A stretch of DNA of 64,000 nt, taken from NCBI GenBank assembly GCA_947460975.1, contig CANHGO010000001.1:124001-188000 (forward strand), given 5' to 3'. Source of the stretch: Cytophagaceae bacterium (GTDB lineage Bacteria; Bacteroidota; Bacteroidia; Cytophagales; Spirosomataceae). The position numbers and the translations under genes were made by a program. The notes beneath the pieces are model-generated. The model was not told where the DNA came from. It ran no database searches and worked only from the letters and a program-made list of their open reading frames with translations. Each line of letters begins with the position of its first letter. Position 1 is the stretch's first letter. Below, one piece after another: positions 47,835 to 58,531 of the stretch.

Positions 47835-50768
47835 TTAGACTAAAGCTTCATATAAAATCTCGGCAGTATGCTTGGCATGTCGCTGAGTTCCATCGTGAAT
47901 TTGATGTCGGCAACTTGTACCTGAAGCAACTATTTCAGTTTCAATCGTTTGTGCACGGACCGTTGGAAATAATACCAACTCCCCTATTTGCATCGACAAA
48001 TCATAGTGTTCTTTTTCGTAACCGAATGAACCTGCCATACCACAGCAACCTGATGGAATGAGTTGGACCTCAAAATTTTCAGGCAAAGACAAAGCCTTTT
48101 TAGCGGCCACCAAAGAACTCATGGCTTTTTGCTGGCAATGGCCGTGCAATTTCAATAAACGTTTCTCCTGATTAAATGAACTTTTAAGGATACGTTTAGC
48201 ATCAGCCTCACGGGCAATAAATTCTTCTAACAACAACACATTTTTACTCAATTGCTGAGCCTTTTCAAGCCAAGCCTCCGAAACTAAATCGGGATATTCG
48301 TCTCTAAAAGTTAGAATGGCAGATGGTTCTATACCCACTAAAGGCATATTTTCGTCAATTAAAGTAGACCATAATTCCACATTGGCCTGAGCCAAAAGGC
48401 GTGCTTCATCCAGCATACCCTTGGACAAAAATGAGCGCCCAGAGATTGGATGAGGGATGGTTTTAACTTCGTAACCTAATTTTTCTAATAAAAGAACTGT
48501 TTTTTTACCTACTTCAACATCATTGAAATTTGTAAATTCATCCACAAATAAATACAAAGATTTAATTGACGAAATAGACTTTCTTCCTTTCAGCCAAGAC
48601 CACAATGTTTGATTGGCCAATAATGGCATCGTTCTATCCGGATGAAAACCAACCATTTTATTAGCCAATCTGCGTATAAATGGGGTCCCCATCACCAAAT
48701 TGTATATTGAAGGAACGTAGGACGCCAATGAAGAAATGGAAGCAAAATGACCTACTAACCAACTCCGCAAAGGGGTACCGTTCTCTTTTTGATACTGGTA
48801 CAAAAATTCCATTTTCAATTTCGCCACATCCACATTAGAAGGACATTCAGCCTTACAGCCTTTACACGCCAAACACAAATCCATTACCTCTTTAATCTCT
48901 TTGTGATTAAAGCGGTTGGGTTGCGTAGAACGAGTTAAAAACTCTCTTAGGATATTGGCGCGAGCTCGAGTCGTTTCTTTTTCGTTTCGAGTTGCCATAA
49001 AAGACGGGCACATGGTACCTCCCGAAATAGGTGTTTTTCGGCAATCCCCTGAACCATTGCATTGCTCGGCATGCTGCAAAATATCTTGATCTTTATACCT
49101 AAATGCAGTATTGAACTCGGGTGTTTGTTGGCCCGCCTCATACCGCAAAAAAGTATCCATCGGCGGCGTATCGACAATTTTATTGGGGTTAAATATTCCC
49201 TTGGGATCCCACCACGACTTTAATTCACGCATCAATTGATAATTCGCTTCCCCCACCATCCAAGGAATAAATTCACCTCTCAATCTACCATCCCCGTGCT
49301 CTCCAGAAAGTGAACCTTGATATTTTTTAACGAGTCGGGCAATTTCTTCGGCAATGTGTCGAAACTGTTGATGCCCCTCCTCCGTTTTTAAATTAATGAT
49401 GGGCCTTAAATGCAATTCACCAGAACCTGCATGCGCATAGTGCACACAATATAAATGATTCGCTGTCAGAATCTCATTGAATTCTGCAATAAACGCGGGC
49501 AAATCTTGCACATCCACAGCCGTATCTTCAATCACAGCCACTGCTTTTTCATCTCCTGGTAAATTGGAAAGTAGACCCAAACCCGCCTTTCTCAAATCCC
49601 ATACTTTTTTAACTCCATCACCTGTCACATAAGGAAAATGATAGCCAAAACCTGCAGCCCGCATCGCCTTCTCCAGTTTCTGGGCTTGATCAGCAACCTC
49701 ATTTGCATCATCTCCACGTAGTTCAACGACCAATATAGCGCCTGGATCCCCTTGAACAAAGAAACGATTTTGACTTTGTTCAGGATTGGCTTTGGTACAT
49801 TCCAAAATATAATGATCCATTAATTCGGATGCAGATGGATTAAACGCCAAGGCAATTAAATTAGCTCTTAACGCTTCATCAATTGTATTAAAATGTGCAC
49901 AAACTAAACCCAAATGCGCGGGTGGCAAGGGATCAACATGCAATTTAATGCGAGTAACAAAACAAAGTGTCCCTTCAGACCCTGCAAGCAGATTACAAAA
50001 GTTGAAACTCGGCTTTCCAGCAATAAATGAACTGGAATTAACTAACGTGTCAAGTGCATAACCCGTATTTCGTCGATTAATGCTTGGCTTTGGAAACTCA
50101 AAAATGATATTATTTTGAACGATTGGGTCAGATAAAACACGTAGTGTTTCCGCATAAATTTTATGCAAACGACTTCCCTCGGGCAAAGTAGTTAATGTTT
50201 TAAATGGATCTTCCGATTCAAATGTCACAAAAGTACCATCTGATAAATATCCTTCAACAGCTAAAACATGGTCACGAGTAGAACCATAAACGATGGAATT
50301 AGATCCGCAGGAATTATTTCCCAGCATTCCACCCATCATGGCACGATTAGCAGTAGAAGTTTCTGGCCCAAAAAACAAACCCTGTTTTTTTAACTCGACA
50401 TTTAATACATCACGAACGACACCGGGTTCTACCCAAACATAAGATTCCTCTTTATTTACTTCTATGATGCGATTGAAATATTTAGAAACATCCACCACTA
50501 GACCCGAACCTACGACTTGGCCTGCTAAAGAAGTACCAGCTGTCCTTGGGATTAACGGAATTTGATGCCCATCTGCAAAAGAAATTAACGTTTGAATATC
50601 TTCAATCGTCTCAGGAATGGCGACTCCCAAAGGCATTTCTCGGTAGGCAGATGCATCCGTCGCATACAAAGTTCGCATCACAGTATCTGTAAACAAGGAT
50701 CCTTGTAATTTTTCAGCTAATTCCGATAAGATTGTAGGAGTCAAGGTAGAAACCGCCATGCCATTCAA
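47835..50768 (-). CDS. FAD-binding oxidase / D-lactate- or D-2-hydroxyacid-dehydrogenase-like protein with 4Fe-4S and CCG domains
   Basis: PLIPRTAGTSLAGQVVGSGLVVDVSKYFN; CLACKGCKAECPSNVDVAKLKMEFLYQ; GIEPSAILTFRDEYPDL; IPSGCCGMAGSFGYE. Confidence 0.92.
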   Translation of the reverse strand: MNGMAVSTLTPTILSELAEKLQGSLFTDTVMRTLYATDASAYREMPLGVAIPETIEDIQTLISFADGHQIPLIPRTAGTSLAGQVVGSGLVVDVSKYFNRIIEVNKEESYVWVEPGVVRDVLNVELKKQGLFFGPETSTANRAMMGGMLGNNSCGSNSIVYGSTRDHVLAVEGYLSDGTFVTFESEDPFKTLTTLPEGSRLHKIYAETLRVLSDPIVQNNIIFEFPKPSINRRNTGYALDTLVNSSSFIAGKPSFNFCNLLAGSEGTLCFVTRIKLHVDPLPPAHLGLVCAHFNTIDEALRANLIALAFNPSASELMDHYILECTKANPEQSQNRFFVQGDPGAILVVELRGDDANEVADQAQKLEKAMRAAGFGYHFPYVTGDGVKKVWDLRKAGLGLLSNLPGDEKAVAVIEDTAVDVQDLPAFIAEFNEILTANHLYCVHYAHAGSGELHLRPIINLKTEEGHQQFRHIAEEIARLVKKYQGSLSGEHGDGRLRGEFIPWMVGEANYQLMRELKSWWDPKGIFNPNKIVDTPPMDTFLRYEAGQQTPEFNTAFRYKDQDILQHAEQCNGSGDCRKTPISGGTMCPSFMATRNEKETTRARANILREFLTRSTQPNRFNHKEIKEVMDLCLACKGCKAECPSNVDVAKLKMEFLYQYQKENGTPLRSWLVGHFASISSLASYVPSIYNLVMGTPFIRRLANKMVGFHPDRTMPLLANQTLWSWLKGRKSISSIKSLYLFVDEFTNFNDVEVGKKTVLLLEKLGYEVKTIPHPISGRSFLSKGMLDEARLLAQANVELWSTLIDENMPLVGIEPSAILTFRDEYPDLVSEAWLEKAQQLSKNVLLLEEFIAREADAKRILKSSFNQEKRLLKLHGHCQQKAMSSLVAAKKALSLPENFEVQLIPSGCCGMAGSFGYEKEHYDLSMQIGELVLFPTVRAQTIETEIVASGTSCRHQIHDGTQRHAKHTAEILYEALV

Positions 50769-51431
50769 TTAATTCTTAGGTTGCAATTTACATAAACCTA
50801 AGATTAGTAGCAATTGGGCAGGGATATAAGTTCCCATGATCATGATTGAATTCCCCGGAAATGAATAATAAAACTTGGCTAAAGCTAATAAGCTATCAGA
50901 AGTGACAAAAAAGATAGCGCCTATCAATATAAAATAATAGGAGGAATCCTTTTTTCTTAAGTAGGCGGCATAAAGCATTGTACCGAGTGCAAATGCATAC
51001 AAACCAACAGGAATGTATAATGCGGCGGGGATTTGAGGCATTAAAAATGCTAAAAAACCAACAACGTATATGAAAACGGGAATAATAGGCCATGAGAACC
51101 ATTGGCGCAAATTAAAATTACCTGCAGAATTTTGTGATGAAAATAGGCGTATATATCCTATCTGCATAATCAAGAATGAACCTAAGCCTAATTGGAAATA
51201 CAGCGGCGAATTGCCTGGAATCAACAAAAACATGTCACCGAGCCAAGCAAAAACAAGAATAAAAATTAATTTATTTCGGATTTCAATATGCGTTTGAGAA
51301 AAAACATACAGCAAGAGCATCGGCATCAATAAAGGCTTTGTTAATGTACGAAGCATAGGTTGCTCGATGACGGCCGATAAGATATTTAATGCACCAATAA
51401 GTGAATAAATAAACAAAGCTATTCTAGCCAT
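50769..51431 (-). CDS. Lysoplasmalogenase family (YhhN) membrane protein
   Basis: TLTKPLLMPMLLLYV; FAWLGDMFLL; YFILIGAIFFVTSDSLLALAKF; multi-pass. Confidence 0.85.
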   Translation of the reverse strand: MARIALFIYSLIGALNILSAVIEQPMLRTLTKPLLMPMLLLYVFSQTHIEIRNKLIFILVFAWLGDMFLLIPGNSPLYFQLGLGSFLIMQIGYIRLFSSQNSAGNFNLRQWFSWPIIPVFIYVVGFLAFLMPQIPAALYIPVGLYAFALGTMLYAAYLRKKDSSYYFILIGAIFFVTSDSLLALAKFYYSFPGNSIMIMGTYIPAQLLLILGLCKLQPKN

Positions 51432-51564
51432 AATTTTCGATCGATCTAGTAACGGTATTTTTCTTTTTAACTCAAAAAATCAGAATATTACAATCAAAAA
51501 TTATTGAAAATTAATGCAATAACATTCAGAATTCTCAAGTCAAACAATGAATCTATGACCTAAA

Positions 51565-52524
51565 TTAAATATCCTTATTTACCTTGCCATCCAAAATTTC
51601 CGCTTCTATAATAAAGTTAGGCCGGCTTTTTGATTGGAAAAATATACGCAAAATATATTCACCTAATATCCCAATGGCTAGTAATTGAATTCCGCCAAAT
51701 AATATAACCACAAAGAGTAAAGCTGTAAATCCTTCAATGACTTGATCGAAAAACATCTTTTTAATTATAACAGAAATTAGGTATAAAACGGATGAGCTTA
51801 TGGCAAGACCACCCAAAATCATGACAAATTTGACAGGAAATTCACTGAAGTTATAAATTCCATTGAGTGCTAATTGGACTAATTTCCCAAAAGAATATTT
51901 TGAATCACCTGAAGCTCTTTCTTGTCGGTCATAGGCAATTCCAATTTGCTTAAACCCAATCCAAGTTCTCATACCTCGGATAAAGCGGCTTTCCTCCGGC
52001 ATTTTATTTAACACATCCACAACCCTCCTGCTGATGAATGAGAAATCACCACTATCTAACGGAATTTCTATGTTGGCAATTTTCTTTAAAATTCGATAAA
52101 AAATAAAGTAGGCAAATCTTTTATAAAACACTTCCTTTCGCTTCTCTCTAATCGCATACACCACATCATACCCTTCTTTGTGTTTGCGATAAAAAGTGTC
52201 CAGTAATTCGGGGGGATCTTGCAAGTCGCCATCTAATACGAATACCCCTTCACTCCCACGAGCTACAGATAATCCAGCCGTCAGGGCCAATTGATGTCCA
52301 TGATTCCTAGAAAGTAAAATGACATGAAAACGTGGATCACTTAAGGCTAATTGCTGAAGAATTTGACGAGAATTATCTCGACTACCATCATCCACTAAAA
52401 CAGCCTCTAAATGAATTGAAGACTGATCCATGATTTTCACAATCCGATCTACTAACATAGGAAGATTACTCTCTTCGTTATAAACTGGAATTACAAATGA
52501 AACTTGTGGTGTGAAAACTGGCAT
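51565..52524 (-). CDS. Glycosyltransferase family 2 (GtrB/DPM1-like) with C-terminal TMs
   Basis: SFVIPVYNEESNLPMLVDRI; AVLVDDGSRDNS; GVFVLDGDLQDPPELL; two C-terminal TM helices. Start MPVFTPQ at 52524 avoids the overlap with the upstream gene. Confidence 0.92.
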   Translation of the reverse strand: MPVFTPQVSFVIPVYNEESNLPMLVDRIVKIMDQSSIHLEAVLVDDGSRDNSRQILQQLALSDPRFHVILLSRNHGHQLALTAGLSVARGSEGVFVLDGDLQDPPELLDTFYRKHKEGYDVVYAIREKRKEVFYKRFAYFIFYRILKKIANIEIPLDSGDFSFISRRVVDVLNKMPEESRFIRGMRTWIGFKQIGIAYDRQERASGDSKYSFGKLVQLALNGIYNFSEFPVKFVMILGGLAISSSVLYLISVIIKKMFFDQVIEGFTALLFVVILFGGIQLLAIGILGEYILRIFFQSKSRPNFIIEAEILDGKVNKDI

Positions 52525-52528
52525 ATAT

Positions 52529-54130
52529 TTAAAAGCGGTATTTACCTTGTTTAAAATCAAAAATAAGAATTTTTTGACCGTCTTTCTTTTTTAAAATTAC
52601 AGAATCTTTATAGATAGTATCTATTTTTTGAACAAATTTCAATTCACTATTAAAATATAAGTTGACTAACTGAGCATCAGAAACGTCCGCAACTCTTCCT
52701 TGAAGATTTTTTGCGTTTAGGAAGTTGTTCATTTTTGAAGGATATAAAACAGTATCTCCAGGCTGATAGCTATTGATAATTTTTTCAGCTATTAATGGAT
52801 ATGGGTTTTTACTTCGGTTCTCTGAGAATGTATATTTCTGATGTGAATCACTATACAAGGGCTTAATTTGGAAGATCAAAAAATAAACCTGTGTGATAAC
52901 AATTAGCAAACATAAACCCTTTATCCAAATATTGGATTTATATAAATACTCAATTAGACCGGCAGATATGAATATCCCAAAGGGTATTCCAAAGCTAGCA
53001 TACCTCAAGAAAAAACCTGTCGTTGTACCGGCATCAATAGCCGTAATGATTAAAACTAAAACGGGCAAAAAAATCTGTATTAGACCAAAAATATAAAAGT
53101 TTCTCTCGTTTTTTTCCTTGATTTTAGTCACCCATGTGCCGACTAAAAAGAGAAAGAAAACAAGAAGAATAACCCCGAATTTGCCATGCCGTCTATAAAG
53201 ATCATTCGTTAGAAAAAAAATATCCGATAAAATAACAACGCTCTTTTTAAATAAATTAATCAAATTTGACTCCTCTATCCAGCCGATGACAGGTCCATTT
53301 AATTTTAAATAATTCAAATATTGCTTGCCCGCATCTTTTTGATAATCAAAAAAATATTGCCCTGGCCCCCAATACATCCAAGAAACAAAAGGAACTAAAA
53401 AAGCAAAAGATCCGATGGCCATGGTTTTAATTTTACTCCATGTCGATTTTGATATAACAATCAGGTAAATAAATTGGCCTACTAATACTAAAGCGGTCAA
53501 ATAGGTGCTAAAAAGTGCACACAAACTGGTCAATATCCAACCTGCCAAATCCCTAGGTTTCGTATTATTCTGATCCCTTTTACCGACCATATTCCAAAAG
53601 AAATAATTAGATGCGGTCGTAAAAAATATACTTGTTGTATAATTCCTAGCTTGTTGGCTATAAATCACAAAAAAGGGTTCGATGACAGCTAATAACAAAA
53701 TTCCTAATGGCCAAAATTCCTGATTTGGCTTTTGCCGTCTAGCCCAATAAAACAATAACCACAACGTGAGTAAATTGAAAAAAACAGAAACCGATCTTAA
53801 TGCCCCATCACTCTTCCCAAATAGGATAGAGAATAATTTTAACATCATGTCATGCACCAAACTATTCCCACTAACGTCTCCCCGAGCGTCTGCATCCAAC
53901 CATGATTTGATACCACGGCTTTCCCAAAAATCTGATGGCGTAAACGTTGCAGGTGGATTCAGCAATTTTCCCATCCCCCCATAATTTGTATTGGCGACTG
54001 CAATTAATGCACTTTGCTTTTCATCTCCAAAAAGTCCGAAAGAGTTTATATGATAAAATCTCAAAAATGCCCCCAAAAACATCAAAGCCAAAAAAAACAA
54101 AAAAAGCCTACCCTTGTTTACCATGGTCAT
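52529..54130 (-). CDS. Glycosyltransferase family 39-like membrane protein
   Basis: FGLFGDEKQSALIA early acidic motif; many TMs; C-terminal soluble region; followed by GT2. Confidence 0.8.
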   Translation of the reverse strand: MTMVNKGRLFLFFLALMFLGAFLRFYHINSFGLFGDEKQSALIAVANTNYGGMGKLLNPPATFTPSDFWESRGIKSWLDADARGDVSGNSLVHDMMLKLFSILFGKSDGALRSVSVFFNLLTLWLLFYWARRQKPNQEFWPLGILLLAVIEPFFVIYSQQARNYTTSIFFTTASNYFFWNMVGKRDQNNTKPRDLAGWILTSLCALFSTYLTALVLVGQFIYLIVISKSTWSKIKTMAIGSFAFLVPFVSWMYWGPGQYFFDYQKDAGKQYLNYLKLNGPVIGWIEESNLINLFKKSVVILSDIFFLTNDLYRRHGKFGVILLVFFLFLVGTWVTKIKEKNERNFYIFGLIQIFLPVLVLIITAIDAGTTTGFFLRYASFGIPFGIFISAGLIEYLYKSNIWIKGLCLLIVITQVYFLIFQIKPLYSDSHQKYTFSENRSKNPYPLIAEKIINSYQPGDTVLYPSKMNNFLNAKNLQGRVADVSDAQLVNLYFNSELKFVQKIDTIYKDSVILKKKDGQKILIFDFKQGKYRF

Positions 54131-54148
54131 TATCGCATTTAAACATAA

Positions 54149-54178
54149 AAATCACTTGACTTCTCAATCAAGTGATTT
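54149..54178 (-). terminator. Rho-independent-like terminator downstream of nrdA
   Basis: aaatcacttga (54149-54159) / tcaagtgattt (54168-54178): perfect 11-bp stem, 8-nt loop, T-rich tail on the minus strand. Confidence 0.8.
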
Positions 54179-54201
54179 AAATATTTATTTTTCATTTTTT
54201 C

Positions 54202-56649
54202 TTATGAACCACAAGCTTCACATGCTTCCGGATTATCTAAGGAACACGCCATATCAGACTGATTTTGTGCGGCATCGGTAGAAAAGGAAGCAGCAGCCTG
54301 TGCCGTATGTGCAGCATATTGCAATTCTGTTTCGTTCACATTGTTTGTTTGCTCAATTTGAACTTCCGCTTGCTTTTCAATAGTAAACTTAATGGCATCA
54401 GCAGCTGCTTTTGTACGTAAATAGTACATACCTGTTTTTAAACCAAGTTTCCACGCGTGGAAGTGCATCGAAGTTAGCTTACCAAAATTCACATCTTGAA
54501 TGTGAATGTTTAAACTTTGAGACTGACAGATGTATGCACCACGGTCCGCCGCCATTTCTAAAATAGTTTTTTGCTTAATCTCCCAAACCGTTTTGTATAA
54601 TTCCTTAAGATCTTTAGGAATCTCAGGTATACCTTGTACCGAACCGTTCGCTGAAATCAATTTATTTTTCATGGATTCATTCCATAATCCTAACTTGATC
54701 AAATCCTTCAACAAATGCTTGTTCACTACCGCAAATTCACCTGACAATACACGTCTTGCGTAAATATTCGATGTGTATGGCTCAAAACATTCGTTATTAC
54801 CTAAGATTTGTGACGTAGAAGCCGTAGGCATTGGGGCAACCAATAAAGAATTACGAACTCCATTTTTAACTACTTTTTCACGTAAACTCTCCCAATCCCA
54901 ACGACCTGAACTTGGTGTAACATTCCACATATCAAACTGGAAAATACCCTTTGAAATAGGTGAACTTTCCCAAGTAGAATATGGTCCCTCTTTTATCGCT
55001 AATTCCATGGATGCCTCCATAGAAGCATAATAGATAGTTTCAAAAATATCTTTGTTTAATTGCTGTGCCTCAGGTGACTCAAATGGCATTCTCAACATAA
55101 TAAACACATCCGCTAATCCTTGAACTCCTAATCCAATAGGTCTGTGACGTAAATTTGAATTACGAGCTTCCGGTACAGGATAGTAGTTGACGTCTATAAT
55201 CTTATTTAAATTTTTTGTCGCCGACTTAGTTACGTCATATAATTTTGCGTGATCAAATTCATTGACACCTTTGTCATTCGCCTTCACATATTTAGGCAAA
55301 GCCAAAGAAGCCAAATTACAAACGGCTACCTCATCTTTTGACGTATACTCAATAATTTCAGTACATAAATTCGAAGATTTAATTGTACCTAAATTCTTTT
55401 GATTCGATTTGCTGTTTGCATGGTCTTTGTACAACATATACGGCGTACCGGTCTCTGTTTGAGATTCTAATACTTTAAACCATAATTCTTGCGCCTTAAC
55501 CACCTGGCGAGCCTTACCTGCCAACTCATATTTATGATATAATGCTTCAAACTCTTCTCCATGCGTATCGGATAGTCCTGGACACTCGTGTGGACAGAAT
55601 AAAGACCATTCCTCATTATCTTCAACACGCTTCATGAATAAATCTGGAATCCAAAGGGCATAAAACAAATCCCTTGCACGCATCTCTTCCTTGCCGTGAT
55701 TCTTTTTTAATTCTAAAAATTCAAAGACATCCGCATGCCAAGGCTCCAAATAGATAGCGAAAGAACCTTTGCGTTTTCCACCGCCCTGATCCACATAACG
55801 CGCCGTATCATTGAAAACACGAAGCATAGGGATAATGCCATTGGACGTACCATTCGTTCCCTTGATATAAGACCCCGTTGCACGAATATTGTGTATACTT
55901 AAACCAATACCACCAGCCGATTGTGAAATTTTAGCTGTCTGTTTTAACGTATCGTAAATTCCTTCAATTGAATCATCTTGCGTAGTCAATAAAAAACAAG
56001 ACGACATCTGTGGCTTTGGAGTACCCGCATTAAATAAAGTGGGGGTTGCGTGCGTAAACCAACGCTCCGAAAGTAAGTTATAAGTCTCAATAGCAGAAGC
56101 AAGATCTGTTTGATGAATACCTACTGCCACACGCATCAACATGTGTTGCGGGCGCTCAGCTATTTGACCCTCCAATTTTAATAAATATGATTTCTCTAAA
56201 GTCTTGAAACCAAAATAATCATAACCGAAATCACGGTCATAGATAATCGCCTCATCCAACTCTACTGCATTCTTCTTAATGATATCGTAAACCTCCTTTG
56301 ATAACAAAGCAGCATTTTGTCCAGTTTTAGGATCTACATAAGTAAACAATCGCTTCATCGTAGCCGAAAACGATTTCAACGTATTCTTATGTAAATTAGA
56401 TATGGCAATCCTAGCTGCTAGCACAGCGTAGTCCGGATGCTTTGTCGTCAACGACGCCGCTGTCTCCGCTGCCAAATTATCCAATTCAGTCGTTTTAACT
56501 CCATCATACAAGCCAGAGATAACTTTTCTGGCCACCTCTAAAGGTTGAACAAAAAAGGGATCTAAACTGTAACAAAGTTTTTCTATCCTGGCTGTGATTT
56601 TGTCAAACTTGACAGATTCGCGACGACCGTCTCTTTTAATTACGTACAT
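54202..56649 (-). CDS. nrdA: Ribonucleoside-diphosphate reductase alpha subunit (class I, with ATP cone)
   Basis: ATP cone [102 protein letters not shown]-terminal CEACGS. Confidence 0.96.
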   Translation of the reverse strand: MYVIKRDGRRESVKFDKITARIEKLCYSLDPFFVQPLEVARKVISGLYDGVKTTELDNLAAETAASLTTKHPDYAVLAARIAISNLHKNTLKSFSATMKRLFTYVDPKTGQNAALLSKEVYDIIKKNAVELDEAIIYDRDFGYDYFGFKTLEKSYLLKLEGQIAERPQHMLMRVAVGIHQTDLASAIETYNLLSERWFTHATPTLFNAGTPKPQMSSCFLLTTQDDSIEGIYDTLKQTAKISQSAGGIGLSIHNIRATGSYIKGTNGTSNGIIPMLRVFNDTARYVDQGGGKRKGSFAIYLEPWHADVFEFLELKKNHGKEEMRARDLFYALWIPDLFMKRVEDNEEWSLFCPHECPGLSDTHGEEFEALYHKYELAGKARQVVKAQELWFKVLESQTETGTPYMLYKDHANSKSNQKNLGTIKSSNLCTEIIEYTSKDEVAVCNLASLALPKYVKANDKGVNEFDHAKLYDVTKSATKNLNKIIDVNYYPVPEARNSNLRHRPIGLGVQGLADVFIMLRMPFESPEAQQLNKDIFETIYYASMEASMELAIKEGPYSTWESSPISKGIFQFDMWNVTPSSGRWDWESLREKVVKNGVRNSLLVAPMPTASTSQILGNNECFEPYTSNIYARRVLSGEFAVVNKHLLKDLIKLGLWNESMKNKLISANGSVQGIPEIPKDLKELYKTVWEIKQKTILEMAADRGAYICQSQSLNIHIQDVNFGKLTSMHFHAWKLGLKTGMYYLRTKAAADAIKFTIEKQAEVQIEQTNNVNETELQYAAHTAQAAASFSTDAAQNQSDMACSLDNPEACEACGS

Positions 56650-56946
56650 GTGTTTCCTAAAAATATAATTTAAAATTGCTTAAAACTAGAGGGGAATGCG
56701 GTCAAAAAAATCGGCGTTTTTGCGTGAATTCCTTCTCAGTAAAATTAGAAAAAAACACACCCACTTGCAAACATTATTTTCTTAAAAAAACATTAAAAAT
56801 TGAGCATATTTAAATTGCAATATTTAACTCCCATATATTCAAATCATTAAGCAAGTTGCCTCTTGGAAAAATACAATAAAAATATTTTTTAGATTTATAA
56901 AACGCTTTCATTGGCTCTAAAAACACAAAAAAAATAACACAAAAGT

Positions 56947-56978
56947 TTTGCTAGATCTATAAAATTTGTCTATTTTTG
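56947..56978 (+). promoter_or_regulatory. Bacteroidota sigma-ABfr-type promoter TTTG-N20-TATTTTTG upstream of rpmE
   Basis: TTTG at 56947-56950 and TATTTTTG at 56971-56978; consensus is TTTG-N19-TAnnTTTG. Confidence 0.65.
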
Positions 56979-57061
56979 CAACCCGATTAAGTGAGCCTGA
57001 ATCCCAGAGGTCTCATTGATACAAATAAAATGACGGCAGGGAATCGTCCGAAAAAAATAAA

Positions 57062-57304
57062 ATGAAAAAAGACATCCATCCAGAATACAAGCAAGTTGTA
57101 TTCCATGATTTATCTTCAGATTACAAGTTTTTAACGCGTTCTTGCGCAGCAACAACAGAAACAACAGAATTTGAAGGTGCAACTTACCCGGTTTACAAAG
57201 TCGAGGTATCTTCACAATCACATCCATTCTATACAGGTAAAAATGTATTATTAGATACCACTGGACGTGTAGATAAATTCAACAAGCGTTACGCGAAGAG
57301 TTAA
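57062..57304 (+). CDS. rpmE: Type B 50S ribosomal protein L31 (zinc-independent)
   Basis: [27 protein letters not shown]...[24 protein letters not shown]; no CxxC zinc motif. Confidence 0.96.
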   Translation: MKKDIHPEYKQVVFHDLSSDYKFLTRSCAATTETTEFEGATYPVYKVEVSSQSHPFYTGKNVLLDTTGRVDKFNKRYAKS

Positions 57305-57325
57305 TTTTCTTCAATAAAATACATT

Positions 57326-57361
57326 AAAGCCTCTTCAATAATCTTGTCGAGGCTTTTTTTG
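57326..57361 (+). terminator. Rho-independent terminator of rpmE
   Basis: aaagcctc (57326-57333) / gaggcttt (57349-57356), followed by a T-run. Confidence 0.85.
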
Positions 57362-57372
57362 TAAATTGCAAA

Positions 57373-58512
57373 ATGGAGAAAGCCATACATCTTTTTGACG
57401 ATCCAAAAATCACCCAAAATCTGCGACCGATAAGCTATATACGTAGCTTAGCTGAGCATTGGATTGGCCTATCAAAAATTCATGAAAAATGGAGTCAGGC
57501 CACACACAAAAAAGTAAGTTGGGGTGCGGCTGAAATACAACCCAACGCATTACATATTTTAGGGTCAGTCCTTCCAAGCCAAGAGCTCATTCAGGAACTG
57601 GAAAACTTACCTGAACAAACCAACTTATATTTCCAAGGACAACTGATCGCCTACAGGGGTTTAGGAGCATCGTCGGCCGACTGGAATACCATTAACTCAC
57701 AAGCAAATCCAGTATTTTTCTCAAAATTCGAAGACCTTTTGAGCCTAAATGCAGCATTGCTTAAAAAGGAAATAAAACCAAATACATTTGACCAAAATCA
57801 TTTAAAAGAAAACGGCAATATCCTCATCCATCCTGAAAATTGCTTTATAGACGCCACAGCAGATATAAAAGGCAGTATTTTAGATGCAAGCCAAGGACCC
57901 ATTTATATTGGAAAACATGCAAGTATTCAAATTGGCACATTAATTCAAGGCCCCACAGCTATTTTAGATCATTCAGTGACCAACTTAGGTTCCAAAATAA
58001 GGCCATACACAACCATTGCACCTCATTGTAAAGTAGGTGGTGAAATAAGCAATTCCATTTTTTACCCCTATTCGAACAAAGGGCATGATGGGTACGCCGG
58101 ATCGTCGATTATAGGGTCTTTTTGCAATTGGGGAGCTATGACTTGTACTTCAAATGTTAAAAATGATTTGAATGAGGTGGATATCTTCGACTACTCGACG
58201 GCAAAGCCGCGAAAGACCATTACCAAATCGCTTGGAGTAATCATGGGCGATTTTGTCACGACGGGTATCGGCACGCGATTTAATACAGGAACCGTGGTTG
58301 GTAATCATTGCAATATCAGTGGCATTCAATTTTTGCCCAAATTCATCCCTTCATTAACTTGGGGGGAGTATCCCAACGTAAAAAAATATGAATTTGAGAA
58401 AGCACTAGCCAATGCCAAGAAATGGGCAAAAGCAAAAAATCAAGAATTACCAGAAAATTCGGGCGAACTCATTGAACAAATTTGGAAAGAGGAAGCATCT
58501 TTACGAAATTAG
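57373..58512 (+). CDS. GlmU-like putative sugar nucleotidyltransferase with left-handed beta-helix
   Basis: FIDATADIKGSILDASQGPIYIGKHASIQIGTLIQGPTAILDHSVTNLGSKIRPYTTIAPHCKVGGEISNSIF hexapeptide repeats. Confidence 0.88.
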   Translation: MEKAIHLFDDPKITQNLRPISYIRSLAEHWIGLSKIHEKWSQATHKKVSWGAAEIQPNALHILGSVLPSQELIQELENLPEQTNLYFQGQLIAYRGLGASSADWNTINSQANPVFFSKFEDLLSLNAALLKKEIKPNTFDQNHLKENGNILIHPENCFIDATADIKGSILDASQGPIYIGKHASIQIGTLIQGPTAILDHSVTNLGSKIRPYTTIAPHCKVGGEISNSIFYPYSNKGHDGYAGSSIIGSFCNWGAMTCTSNVKNDLNEVDIFDYSTAKPRKTITKSLGVIMGDFVTTGIGTRFNTGTVVGNHCNISGIQFLPKFIPSLTWGEYPNVKKYEFEKALANAKKWAKAKNQELPENSGELIEQIWKEEASLRN

Positions 58513-58531
58513 TATTTTCTAATAATCCTCC

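Noticed and set aside
56652-56946. AT-rich nrdA-rpmE gap as a replication origin
   Set aside because: No DnaA-box cluster (TTATCCACA-like) or dnaA/dnaN neighbour seen by eye.
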